Of a stretch of 64,000 bases of DNA, positions 16,185 to 24,919 are shown piece after piece. The notes under the pieces are model-generated. The model had not been told where the DNA came from. It searched no databases and was given only the letters and a program-made list of their open reading frames with translations. The position numbers and the translations under genes were made by a program. Source of the DNA: CAZAPG01 sp964486935 (GTDB lineage: Bacteria; Chloroflexota; Anaerolineae; 4572-78; J111); the NCBI GenBank assembly GCA_964486935.1, contig CAZAPG010000024.1, positions 30,282 to 94,281 of the forward strand, read 5' to 3'. The stretch's first letter is position 1, and each line of letters begins with the position of its first letter.

Positions 16185-18964
16185 ACAATTTGCTGGTGAT
16201 GCTGCCGCCGCGCCCGGCGCTGCGCCCGCAGATCGTTAAGCTGCTCTCGAGATTCTTGCCGGATTTCGGCAGGGGTATTGGATGCGTCATTATTTGGGGC
16301 GGCTACCGCGGCGGCATTGCCAAACCGCTTTGCCAACGCCGGCGCGTGGCGCGTTTGCAGGTAGCTGATAAATTCGGCAATGGAGGGGGCTTCAAATAGA
16401 CCCACTAGCCGCACCGACTCGCCCAGTTCCTGATCCAGCCGGGCAATAAATTGCACGGCCTGAATGGAACTGCCGCCCAGTTCAAAAAAGCGGTCGTATA
16501 CCCCAACCCGATCCAGCCGCAACAGCTCGCCCCAGATGCCGGCAATAAAACGCTCCAGTTCGGTTTGGGGCGAGACATAAGGCTGGTCCAGTTCGGGCCG
16601 TTTGCCGGTGGGGTCGGGCAAGGCGCGTTTATCAACTTTGCCATTGCTGTTAAGCGGCAGGGCCGGTAGCAGCACCCACACGGCCGGCGTCATGTAATCG
16701 GGCAGGTGTTGTTTCAGGTAGGCGCGAAGCTGGCTGTTGGTGGGGATAGCCTGCGCGTTGGCAACCCAATAGGCTACCAACCGCTTTTTACCGGGAATAT
16801 CCTCGCGGGCCATCACTACCGCCTGGCTCACGCCGGGGTGCTGGTTGAGCGCCACTTCAATTTCGCCCAACTCTATCCTGAACCCGCGGATTTTAACCTG
16901 GTGGTCAATCCGGCCCAGGTACTCAAGGTTGCCATCGGGCAGGTAGCGCGCCATGTCGCCGGTTTTGTAGAGGCGAGCCTGGGGCTGCAGACTAAACGGG
17001 TCGGCAATAAAAACTTCGGCGGTGCGCTGAGGATCATTAATGTAGCCCCGGCCCACGCCGATACCCCCCACATGCAACTCGCCGGCCACGCCAACAGGAA
17101 CCGGTTGCAGGTGACGGTCCAGTACGTACATCCGCATGTTGCCAACCGGCTTGCCAATGGGCATATTGACCATTTCTGGCGGCGGCGCCTGACGAATGGG
17201 GTGGTGGGTTACATCATCAGAGCATTCGGTGGGGCCGTAGGCGTTAAGCAGGGGAATGTTAGGGTAATAGTCAAACCAGCGCCGGGCCACGTCGGGCGGC
17301 AGCGCTTCGCCGGTGGGTATGAGCCAGCGCAAGGCCGACAGGTTGTAACCGGCCGCGCCTCGCGCAGCCACGTCATCTAGTATGGCCCGCATCATAGAGG
17401 GCACGGTTTCAAAAATGGTGATTTGATCGCCGCTGATTTTTTGCAGCAGTTTGGCGGGGTCGTGGGTTATTTCATCGCTGTAAATGTGGATGCGCCCGCC
17501 AATCATCAGTTGAGCCAGAAACTGCCATACGGAAATATCAAAACATTGCGAGGCGGTTTGGGCCACGGAGTCGGCCTGGGTAAGCTGCAAGTCGTTGATT
17601 TTGGCGTACAGGTGGTTGAGCATGCCCTGGTGCTCTACCATTGCCCCTTTGGGCTGGCCGGTTGAGCCGGAGGTGAAGATAATATAGGCCAGGTTGTTAG
17701 GCGCGCTGCGGGGCGGCAGATTTTCAGCAGGTTGCTCACGTTGCAGCAATTCTTCTAATTGCAGGGTGTGGGGCTGCTGTGAGGCTGGCATACCGGCCAG
17801 TGCCTGTTGCACTAATGGCTCAAATTGTTGGGCGACCAGCACCAGCGGAGACCGGCTTTGAGCCAACACCTGGGCAATTCGCTGCGGCGGGTGTTGGGGG
17901 TCAAGCGGTAGATAGGCCCCGCCGGCTTTGTGAACGGCTAAAATAGCAGTCAGCAGGTTAATGCCCCGAATATCGAGCAGGGCGACCACCCCATTGGGGC
18001 CAACGCCTTGCGCTACCAGCGTGCGGGCCAGGCGATTGGCCTGCCGGTTTAACTGTCGGTAGGTTAGTTGGGTGTCCTCATAAATTACGGCCACATGGTT
18101 GGGAGTGCGGTCAACCTGGGCTTCAAAAAGCTGGTGAGCGCAGGTGTTGGCGGGCAGGTTGGCGTGGGTGTTGTTCCACTCAACCAGCAGTTGGCGCTGT
18201 TCGGCCTGGGTAAGCAGGGGGAGGTGGGAAATTTGGTGGGCGGCATCGCCAGCGATTAGCGCCTGTAGCAGCGTTTGAAAATGGCCCAGCATGCGGCGGA
18301 TAGTTTCAGGCTCAAACAAGGCGGCGGTATATTGGCAGGTAAGTTGCAAGGTTCCGCGCTGCTCGGAGGTCAACAAAATTAAATCGCAGTGTTGGGTGTG
18401 CTCACAGGCAGCGGCCAGGTGGTCAGCGTTGAGGGGAATGTCGGCAAGTTCAAACGACGCCTGGCAGGGGATGAGCATCAAATGAAAGATGGGGTGATGG
18501 ACCGCGCTGCCTCCACGATTGAGATATTCAACCAGTTTGTCAAAGGCATAATTGCGGCGGGCGGCAGCCTGGGTAATGGTGTTAGTTATGCGGTTGAATA
18601 ATTCGCCGGTTGTGGGGTCGTCGGTTAAATGGGTACGCAGCGCGATGGGGTTGACAGATGGCATATCATTGGCCACAGCTAACGAGCCAACAATCAGATC
18701 ATTCTGGCCGGTGTAGCGATGCAGGAGTATTTTGAATGCAGCCAGCAGGACCGCAAAAGGGGTGACTTGTTTATCGGTACAAAATTGTCCAAACTGACGA
18801 TACAGTTGGGCGTCAAGCTCAATGGATTGGGTTAGCCTTTTTAGAGAGAGTATGGCGGGTCGAGGGTAATCAAGCGGCAATTCCAGTATTGGCAAATCAC
18901 CTGACAGGTGATGACGCCAGAACAGTTCATGCTCTGCCAGACCGGCATGCGGGTGCGTAATCAT
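16181..18964 (-). CDS. NRPS loading module: partial C-A-PCP
   Basis: The ATG at 18964 is preceded by AAGGAG on the - strand (about 18971-18977), so the short N-terminus looks genuine. Residues 1-265 match only the C-terminal half of a condensation domain; the HHxxxDG half is missing, as expected for an initiating module that does not condense. The A domain follows: FTSGSTGQPKG, NAYGPTE, KIRGFRIELGEIE and NGKVDKRALP. The pocket reads D-I-W-E-I-T-A-D-D, which I cannot assign; the acidic residues at three variable positions may favour a basic or amine-bearing substrate (inference). The PCP has LGGSSIQA near residue 850. The C-terminus is a basic, Arg/Gln/His-rich helix that could dock to the PKS protein. 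Substrate identity is open. Confidence 0.87.
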   Translation of the reverse strand: MITHPHAGLAEHELFWRHHLSGDLPILELPLDYPRPAILSLKRLTQSIELDAQLYRQFGQFCTDKQVTPFAVLLAAFKILLHRYTGQNDLIVGSLAVANDMPSVNPIALRTHLTDDPTTGELFNRITNTITQAAARRNYAFDKLVEYLNRGGSAVHHPIFHLMLIPCQASFELADIPLNADHLAAACEHTQHCDLILLTSEQRGTLQLTCQYTAALFEPETIRRMLGHFQTLLQALIAGDAAHQISHLPLLTQAEQRQLLVEWNNTHANLPANTCAHQLFEAQVDRTPNHVAVIYEDTQLTYRQLNRQANRLARTLVAQGVGPNGVVALLDIRGINLLTAILAVHKAGGAYLPLDPQHPPQRIAQVLAQSRSPLVLVAQQFEPLVQQALAGMPASQQPHTLQLEELLQREQPAENLPPRSAPNNLAYIIFTSGSTGQPKGAMVEHQGMLNHLYAKINDLQLTQADSVAQTASQCFDISVWQFLAQLMIGGRIHIYSDEITHDPAKLLQKISGDQITIFETVPSMMRAILDDVAARGAAGYNLSALRWLIPTGEALPPDVARRWFDYYPNIPLLNAYGPTECSDDVTHHPIRQAPPPEMVNMPIGKPVGNMRMYVLDRHLQPVPVGVAGELHVGGIGVGRGYINDPQRTAEVFIADPFSLQPQARLYKTGDMARYLPDGNLEYLGRIDHQVKIRGFRIELGEIEVALNQHPGVSQAVVMAREDIPGKKRLVAYWVANAQAIPTNSQLRAYLKQHLPDYMTPAVWVLLPALPLNSNGKVDKRALPDPTGKRPELDQPYVSPQTELERFIAGIWGELLRLDRVGVYDRFFELGGSSIQAVQFIARLDQELGESVRLVGLFEAPSIAEFISYLQTRHAPALAKRFGNAAAVAAPNNDASNTPAEIRQESREQLNDLRAQRRARRQHHQQIV

Positions 18965-19030
18965 CGGGCGCTCCTTTTTAGATTTCCGTTGGTGGAATCA
19001 AATTGTGTCAAAACTTAATTGAACAAAATG

Positions 19031-19171
19031 GGTAACTATTCAGCAGAGCGACTAAAACCCTAAAGGATTGGTGAAGTTAGTTGAAAAATTGGCTCTTTTT
19101 GGCAAAACAGGCCCATTGTCCCTATAAATTTTGGGCTAAAACCTTTAGGGTTTGGTTGTTGAATAGTTACC
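19031..19171. mobile_element. MITE-like palindromic element upstream of the NRPS/PKS genes
   Basis: The ends are perfect 12-bp inverted repeats, GGTAACTATTCA (19031-19042) and its complement (19160-19171). A second pair, AAACCCTAAAGG (19055-19066) and its complement (19142-19153), lies inside. CAAAAT occurs just outside both ends (about 19024-19029 and 19171-19176) and may be a target duplication. No ORF is inside. The element fills nearly half of the 315-base gap between 18965 and 19279, which also holds TTGACA on the - strand at 19011-19006; I see no convincing -10 box at the right distance. Nothing else was recognised in this gap. Confidence 0.65.
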
Positions 19172-19279
19172 AAAATAGAATGTCGACATTGACAGTTTAA
19201 CGTTATAGCCTTAGAACGGAATGTAAATTTCGTTAAAAATTAATTAGAATTTGGTGAAGTGGACGGGCTGAATGGTCGT

Positions 19280-20326
19280 TCAGGTGAAAAAGCGGTAGAG
19301 TACTTCACCGGCTTGCTCGGTGATGCTATCAGGGACAGACTCATCGGTAAATAAGGCGGTGAGTTGGGGCAATAGAGCACGAAACTGCTGCTCCTGATAA
19401 GAGGGGCCGCCGTTGGGGGCGTAGTGCAAAAAAGAAATAGTCTTTTCATTTGTGGCAAATTTGCGTTTGTAGCGCACCAGCCCGTCCTGGTCCCAATCGC
19501 TGAGGCCAAAATCCAGGTGAGTGCAGCCCAGGGATTTGCCCAGTTTTATGCCTTCCCAAACCAGTAAATCATTGGGCCGGACGGGGAGTTGGGCCGAAGT
19601 AGAAGCGTTAAATTTGTAATAAAGTCCATCTTTCCAAACCAGGTACAAAACGCCGCCAATCATTTGCTTCTGATGAAAAGCTGTTAACAAAAACCCCTGC
19701 TGTGGCTCGATAAAGTGATGCCAGATAGCTTCAAAAAAACGATAAGGTTGGGCAACCATCTGGTACTTGTATTTACGCACGTTAAGGTGCAGTTCAAAAA
19801 AAGCGCGCAGTTCTTCTTTTTGTTGGGCTGCGCGGACCACTACCCCCTCTCGCTCGGCCTTTCTGATGGCCCGGCGGGCGGAACTGTGCAAATTATTCCA
19901 GAGTGTATCAATATCCGGTTGCAAATCAAGACCGTGCCATTTGGCTTTGTTGACCTGTTGAAAGCGGCTATCGGCCAGGGGAACATTGTTGTGCAGGCAG
20001 CGAAGGATAAACGAGCAGTTTTGGGCCTCAATTTGTTCAGTCAAGGCGCGCCACTGGTCAACATTGCTGACCAGTGGGTCGCAATAATCAGAAAAAGGTA
20101 AGGTAACGATCCGTTTGTTTTTGATATCTTCCAGGCCACAAAAAGGTAAACCGCCTACGGGCTGGCCGTTATCATCAAGCAACAGATAGGCATTGACATC
20201 AAAACCGTAGGTATCGGTTAAAATTCGCATCCATTGGGGCGCGTGAAAGACATCACTGGACCGGCTTTGGACCAGTTGCTGCCACAGCGGGTCGGTTTGG
20301 GGGTTGATGTTGGCAAGTTTTAACAT
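19280..20326 (-). CDS. FemAB/GNAT-like acyltransferase
   Basis: The 348-residue protein has the FemAB-like two-half GNAT layout. Early on it shows VFHAPQWMRIL and a GGLPFCGLED strand; the central SARRAIRKAEREGVVV helix and the C-terminal LDFGLSDWDQDGLVRYKRKF segment are typical of the FemAB-related proteins common in exopolysaccharide loci. No signal peptide. Family members transfer aminoacyl or acyl groups to cell-wall or glycan acceptors. It overlaps the 3' end of the methyltransferase gene by 7 bp, so it belongs to the polysaccharide operon; it sits between that operon and the NRPS cluster, and a role in either pathway is possible. The acyl donor is unknown. Confidence 0.7.
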   Translation of the reverse strand: MLKLANINPQTDPLWQQLVQSRSSDVFHAPQWMRILTDTYGFDVNAYLLLDDNGQPVGGLPFCGLEDIKNKRIVTLPFSDYCDPLVSNVDQWRALTEQIEAQNCSFILRCLHNNVPLADSRFQQVNKAKWHGLDLQPDIDTLWNNLHSSARRAIRKAEREGVVVRAAQQKEELRAFFELHLNVRKYKYQMVAQPYRFFEAIWHHFIEPQQGFLLTAFHQKQMIGGVLYLVWKDGLYYKFNASTSAQLPVRPNDLLVWEGIKLGKSLGCTHLDFGLSDWDQDGLVRYKRKFATNEKTISFLHYAPNGGPSYQEQQFRALLPQLTALFTDESVPDSITEQAGEVLYRFFT

Positions 20327-21024
20327 AGGTCGGTTTTTCTGGCTGCCACCAAAATTTTGGGGCTAATCTGGTATAGTCGTTCTAATTGAAATATATCTTC
20401 AACCGTAGCCGCAATACTTACAGCGGGGCTGTCGCTATCTCTGGTAAAAGGCTGCCAATTGTAACCTCTGGTGCCTATAACCTGAAATCCATAATTGGTC
20501 ATTGCCTCAAAAACTTCCTTGTAACTTAGATTGGCTGAAGGATTTTGCAAATAATCTATACGGTTTGTAAGTTGTTTTAACATCCATTTGTAGCTAATGC
20601 GATTTAGGAAATCAAATATCAGCAGCCCGTTATGGCGAAGTACCCGGCTGCACTCCTGAAAATAGGCCGAGCAGGTTATAAATTCAAAGCATTGAATGGC
20701 GAGGATACAATCAAAAATATTGTCATCAAACGGCAAGCGCTCTGCATTGGCCAGGCTAACCGGTACAGTTTTAGATTTTTGCTGCAGGGCATTGAGCGCA
20801 TTAGAGTCAAGATCAACACCTATGGCCTGAAGGCCGGCATCATGCAGGGGTAAGGTCCAATGTCCACTCCCACAGGCTATATCAAGGATCAGGCCCGTAC
20901 ACATATCGTTCAGGTAACGGTTGACAAAAGCCTCCTCATGTACGGAGAGATAACGTCCTACGGTTGTCTCCCTGCGCAGATCAATTTTAAAGGATTGGCT
21001 GATTTTTCCATTTGTATTGGACAT
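20320..21024 (-). CDS. Class I SAM-dependent methyltransferase
   Basis: Residues about 45-150 form a Rossmann methyltransferase core: LILDIACGSGHWTLPL (motif I), IGVDLDSNAL (acidic end of strand 2), and FDCILAIQCFEFI (motif IV region). The 234-residue length fits the Methyltransf_11 group. It lies downstream of the heparinase-like gene and overlaps the FemAB-like gene, so it probably methylates a sugar or a small acceptor in polysaccharide assembly. The substrate cannot be read from the sequence. Confidence 0.8.
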   Translation of the reverse strand: MSNTNGKISQSFKIDLRRETTVGRYLSVHEEAFVNRYLNDMCTGLILDIACGSGHWTLPLHDAGLQAIGVDLDSNALNALQQKSKTVPVSLANAERLPFDDNIFDCILAIQCFEFITCSAYFQECSRVLRHNGLLIFDFLNRISYKWMLKQLTNRIDYLQNPSANLSYKEVFEAMTNYGFQVIGTRGYNWQPFTRDSDSPAVSIAATVEDIFQLERLYQISPKILVAARKTDLC

Positions 21025-21203
21025 AAAAGACCTCCAGATCCGTTATCCTAAAATTGGCAAAGGTAATTGATATTCTTTGCCAGTAAAATAAGACCAGTAG
21101 TAATCCCAGGATTGAATCTTATGTTTACAATGGAGTCGAACAAAAGTATTGCGTTTTACACGGCATGATGGATTTTGAGCTAAATGTAATTTTATTCTGC
21201 CTA

Positions 21204-23597
21204 TCAGCCATCTTTTATAATAATAGGCAGGTAGATTGGTCTGATACTTATGGTAATAAAATCTCCAGAGCGGGTATACATCATTGGGATACCATTGACC
21301 GTTAAAATCTCTACCTGGGGCGCATATAATACAATCTCGGTTGAGATACTGCCACTTACAGCAACTGTTTGCCCGCTATAGATGGCTTCAAATGGCTGCT
21401 CCGGGTTGAGATTGCTTACCAGCATCGTATCTGTAGTTTGGTCTTTAATTGAGGCGGCTCCAAATACAAATAATCTCTGCAACGTGCCGCCAGGGCCTTT
21501 ACTGACTACGGCCACATTGCCGTTAAAATCATACGGGACGCTGATAGCGGCCGATGATATGGGGGGGTCATTATAGGTTAAAATCACATCATCGCGGCGA
21601 TTGCTGCCATCGTTCAGTTGCACATTGAGCACAACAGTTTCGCCGGTATTGGCGGTAACTGATACAGCAGGTCTGGTATGCCACTGGCTGTTGGTGGTGG
21701 GGTACAAGAGATGAATCAACTGGGTGTTGGCTACATCTGAAGCGGGGCGAATACGCACGTAGGGGTAGCCATCGTTGCCGGTGGTGGTTTGAAATGACGG
21801 GGGGCTAACAACGCCGACCCCTAAAACCTGATTGCTGTTAGCATTGCCTCGCACCCAGTTACCCTCAATAGAAACGCTCTGTCCAAAATGAGAAACCCAC
21901 TCATATTGATGCGGCGCGTTGGCGGCCAGATTATCCAGCATAATAAAATAATTGGGGCGCACAAACAGTACATGGCGGGTAATATCTTCTATACCGGCGA
22001 TGTTTTTGTAACGACGGGTGGCATCGGCGGCCACGTAGTTAAAGTTGAGGGTGTTGGCAGTTGCTTCCAGAAAGCCATCGCTGCCTATATAATCTTCGGG
22101 GTATTCTCCAAACCGGTTATCAGGAGGTCGATACTGATTTTTATTGTCGATAAGAATAGTATTATGGAAGCGGGTAGCATTCCTCCCCACGCCTTCTCTC
22201 TCTGGGGCAAGCCAATGCCCGGCCTGGAACATATAAAATCCATTGGTATCTTCATGATTATGACCTGTATTTAAAGAGCAACCTGTTGTGGCGCAAGGAG
22301 GTTCCCAGGGGGGGACCCCCTGGGTAAAAGTATCAAAGGCAAATCGTCCTCCATAGGGGCCTGTCTTTAAACCGAAAACAAGGTCTTCATTGTTCCAGCC
22401 GGTTCGCCAGATAACGCCCTCCAAATCAGGAAAAATTTGGGCTGTTTTAAGGTTTGTAGGTAGGGTAGAGGAAACAGCGGGATTATAGTAGAGAAATTCA
22501 AAAACATACCAGGGTACCGAAGAGATATGTTTGGTTCTGCCTTGAGTAGCAACGAGTTGTTGAACCAGCCATTCCGAATGCCCATGATTATATTCATTAG
22601 CCGTAAAACGAAGCACATTACGGACCAAATGGGCGTTGAACCAATCCCACTCAAAGCCTCCATAGGCCATAATCAATTGAGCCGTACCGGGAAGATAATT
22701 ATAGACTTGAAAGTTTGCATAATTACGCAAATAGCTATGGGGAAAAATATCTGTTCCCTGAATTTTTCTGAGATTAACCATAAATGGCAAAGATAAGGTA
22801 AGCATATAATTTTGGTACCCAGCACCTTCATGCCAACTGCCATCGTTAATGCCATTTAATATGTCTTTACCTATGGATAGCTGACTGTTGGCCTGGTCAA
22901 TCCACATCTGGGCGCGATCATCCTCGCCTAAAAGCGCCAGACCTGCCACCCCCAGAGCGTTATTTGTAATCCAGAAGTGGTTTTGTAGATATGATTTTCG
23001 CCACCAATTATTCCACTCGTCTTGGTAAATTCCGGAACTGGCTTCATACATCTTATGAGTCCACCCGGCTAAACTGGTTCGAACTAATACTCGTTCAGTT
23101 GGGGTTAGTTCATTATAAAGCCAATCGTAAGCGATGGCATTACCAATTAACATGTGGGCATGCCCAAGGTCACGCTCATTATACTCCCCCCACTGATTCC
23201 AGGTTGCGTAGGTTAAAAGATAGGTTTTAGCCAAATCACAGTAATTAGTTTTTGCTGTAACAATGCAAGCAAAAGCCAATGGTATCAATTGATTACCATA
23301 ATCTCTATAAGTTTCAAGGTCGCCGTCGAGTGGGGGGGTAGACGGGGGAGAAGTCCCCAACTGGAGATCAACATATTCTTTAATGGGGGTCCATATTTCT
23401 TGATGAGTAGTTGTCGCTTTTATTTGTAATAAGGCAACATCATCAGGATTCAAAAAAAGTCTTGGGTGATTTTCTGCAGCTGTAAGAACAATCTCCGAGC
23501 TACCAGAACTAACACTAATCCACATAACAAGCAATACAAACAGCCGGCAAAAAAGTTTTAACTTTGTATTCTTTAGCGAAATTTTTATTAATTTCAT
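21204..23597 (-). CDS. Secreted heparinase II/III-like protein
   Basis: The first 38 residues are a basic start followed by a hydrophobic run (LFCRLFVLLVMWISV), a likely signal peptide. Residues about 43-60 (HPRLFLNPDDVALL) match the start of the alginate-lyase/heparinase (alpha/alpha) toroid, and GHNHEDTNGFYMFQAGHWLA near 440-460 matches the heparinase II/III beta-sandwich signature with its conserved His. The 797-residue length fits. Known relatives are polysaccharide lyases acting on uronic-acid glycans. Inside an export locus it may trim or release the polymer made there. No lyase-specific Tyr/His pair was checked in detail, so activity is inferred. Confidence 0.7.
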   Translation of the reverse strand: MKLIKISLKNTKLKLFCRLFVLLVMWISVSSGSSEIVLTAAENHPRLFLNPDDVALLQIKATTTHQEIWTPIKEYVDLQLGTSPPSTPPLDGDLETYRDYGNQLIPLAFACIVTAKTNYCDLAKTYLLTYATWNQWGEYNERDLGHAHMLIGNAIAYDWLYNELTPTERVLVRTSLAGWTHKMYEASSGIYQDEWNNWWRKSYLQNHFWITNNALGVAGLALLGEDDRAQMWIDQANSQLSIGKDILNGINDGSWHEGAGYQNYMLTLSLPFMVNLRKIQGTDIFPHSYLRNYANFQVYNYLPGTAQLIMAYGGFEWDWFNAHLVRNVLRFTANEYNHGHSEWLVQQLVATQGRTKHISSVPWYVFEFLYYNPAVSSTLPTNLKTAQIFPDLEGVIWRTGWNNEDLVFGLKTGPYGGRFAFDTFTQGVPPWEPPCATTGCSLNTGHNHEDTNGFYMFQAGHWLAPEREGVGRNATRFHNTILIDNKNQYRPPDNRFGEYPEDYIGSDGFLEATANTLNFNYVAADATRRYKNIAGIEDITRHVLFVRPNYFIMLDNLAANAPHQYEWVSHFGQSVSIEGNWVRGNANSNQVLGVGVVSPPSFQTTTGNDGYPYVRIRPASDVANTQLIHLLYPTTNSQWHTRPAVSVTANTGETVVLNVQLNDGSNRRDDVILTYNDPPISSAAISVPYDFNGNVAVVSKGPGGTLQRLFVFGAASIKDQTTDTMLVSNLNPEQPFEAIYSGQTVAVSGSISTEIVLYAPQVEILTVNGIPMMYTRSGDFITISIRPIYLPIIIKDG

Positions 23598-23615
23598 AAG
23601 TATAGTAACACCAGG

Positions 23616-24851
23616 TCAAACTGTTTTGTTAGTTGCACCTTCGTTACCTTCCAAAATAATAAGTGGATCCTTTAAAGCTAATAGCCGGTTGATTAACTTA
23701 AAATATTTATTTTGTTCCTTCTCCCAAGAATGAATATGGACAAAACTATGGTCCGCGTTTCGGACTAATTCATTACGTCGGGCAGGGTTATTGTAAAGTT
23801 CTAAAATACATTGGGCAAGTTGATTTGCGTTGCCTGGCTCAAAAAACATAATAGAACGGTCATTAAATAAATCCTCTAAAACTTTAAGCCGTGATGCAAT
23901 AATTGGAATTCCCATCATTGCGTACTCCAGCACTTTGGTAGGGGTGGCAATACTCATATGAGGGTCTGGCAAGGCTGGATAAAGGCCAATGTTGGCTTTG
24001 GTTATTTGTTGGGGTATTTTATTAATAGGCATAACGGGCATAAATTGAACAAATGCTGCAACATCAAGTTGCTGTGCTAAATCTGCCAACTCTGTTGCAT
24101 ATCCTACCTGAGAACCAATAATTTGTAAACGTAGCTGTGGCAAGTCTTTTATCAGTAAGGGTAAAGCTTTAATTGCCACATCCAAACCGTATCTGGGAGC
24201 AATTGTACCAGGATAAATCAGGGTAAAATATTCATTATTTTTATGAATTTTCTGCCGGTATTTATTGCGATTAAATATTCTGGCATCTGCCACATTATTG
24301 ATTATTGTGATTTTGTGCGCTGCAATACCACGTTTAATCAGGTTAACCTTAAAGTTAGGATTGGCGGTAATAATTGCGTGCGCTAACTTTGCCGATAATC
24401 TTTCCTGGATACGCATTAGGCGCACCGCCAGATTATTCTGGTCGGTTTTATACTTGGACATATAAAACTCTGGCGTTGGGTCGTGAATATCCAGAATAAG
24501 TTTGGCTCCAGAAATTCTGGGGAAAAGCGCGGCAAAAATTAAGAAATCAGGCATATTATGTACATGAATAGCCTGATATTGGTTTTTAATGTGCAAAATT
24601 GTCAGTTGGATAGTAAAAAGCATGAGCGCCAAACCGTATTCAAATAGATAGCTTCCCCGGTTTTTGTAGCTCCGTCCCAAAGGAATTGAGATTATCCTGA
24701 TGTTATCAGTCGAGTCAGTTTTGGGTTGATTTTGGTCACGTAAACAGATAACATCAACTTGCATGCCGGCTTTCGCTAATGATTCGGCATATTGTTTAAC
24801 ACGGCCATCAAGATGGTAATATTGGTGAACAATCATACATACTCTTGACAT
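23616..24851 (-). CDS. GT4-type glycosyltransferase
   Basis: The 411-residue protein has the GT-B layout. The N-terminal half starts MSRVCMIVHQYYHLDGRV and contains AIHVHNMPDFL; the C-terminal half has LIYPGTIAPRYGLDVAIKALP and the nucleotide-sugar-binding segment KVLEYAMMGIPIIASR with the usual Glu. It acts at the cytoplasmic membrane face, adding a sugar to the lipid-linked repeat unit. The gap to the heparinase-like gene is 18 bases. Donor sugar unknown. Confidence 0.8.
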   Translation of the reverse strand: MSRVCMIVHQYYHLDGRVKQYAESLAKAGMQVDVICLRDQNQPKTDSTDNIRIISIPLGRSYKNRGSYLFEYGLALMLFTIQLTILHIKNQYQAIHVHNMPDFLIFAALFPRISGAKLILDIHDPTPEFYMSKYKTDQNNLAVRLMRIQERLSAKLAHAIITANPNFKVNLIKRGIAAHKITIINNVADARIFNRNKYRQKIHKNNEYFTLIYPGTIAPRYGLDVAIKALPLLIKDLPQLRLQIIGSQVGYATELADLAQQLDVAAFVQFMPVMPINKIPQQITKANIGLYPALPDPHMSIATPTKVLEYAMMGIPIIASRLKVLEDLFNDRSIMFFEPGNANQLAQCILELYNNPARRNELVRNADHSFVHIHSWEKEQNKYFKLINRLLALKDPLIILEGNEGATNKTV

Positions 24852-24919
24852 TATTTATCTGCTCCAGGTAGGGGTTGCTGGTTAAAAAGCTTAACCCGGT
24901 GTGTGAAAGAACGGCCGTA

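Noticed and set aside
18965..19030. Promoter for the NRPS genes based on TTGACA on the - strand
   Set aside because: No sequence resembling a -10 box is found at 16-19 bases, and the predicted start would fall on the ribosome binding site.
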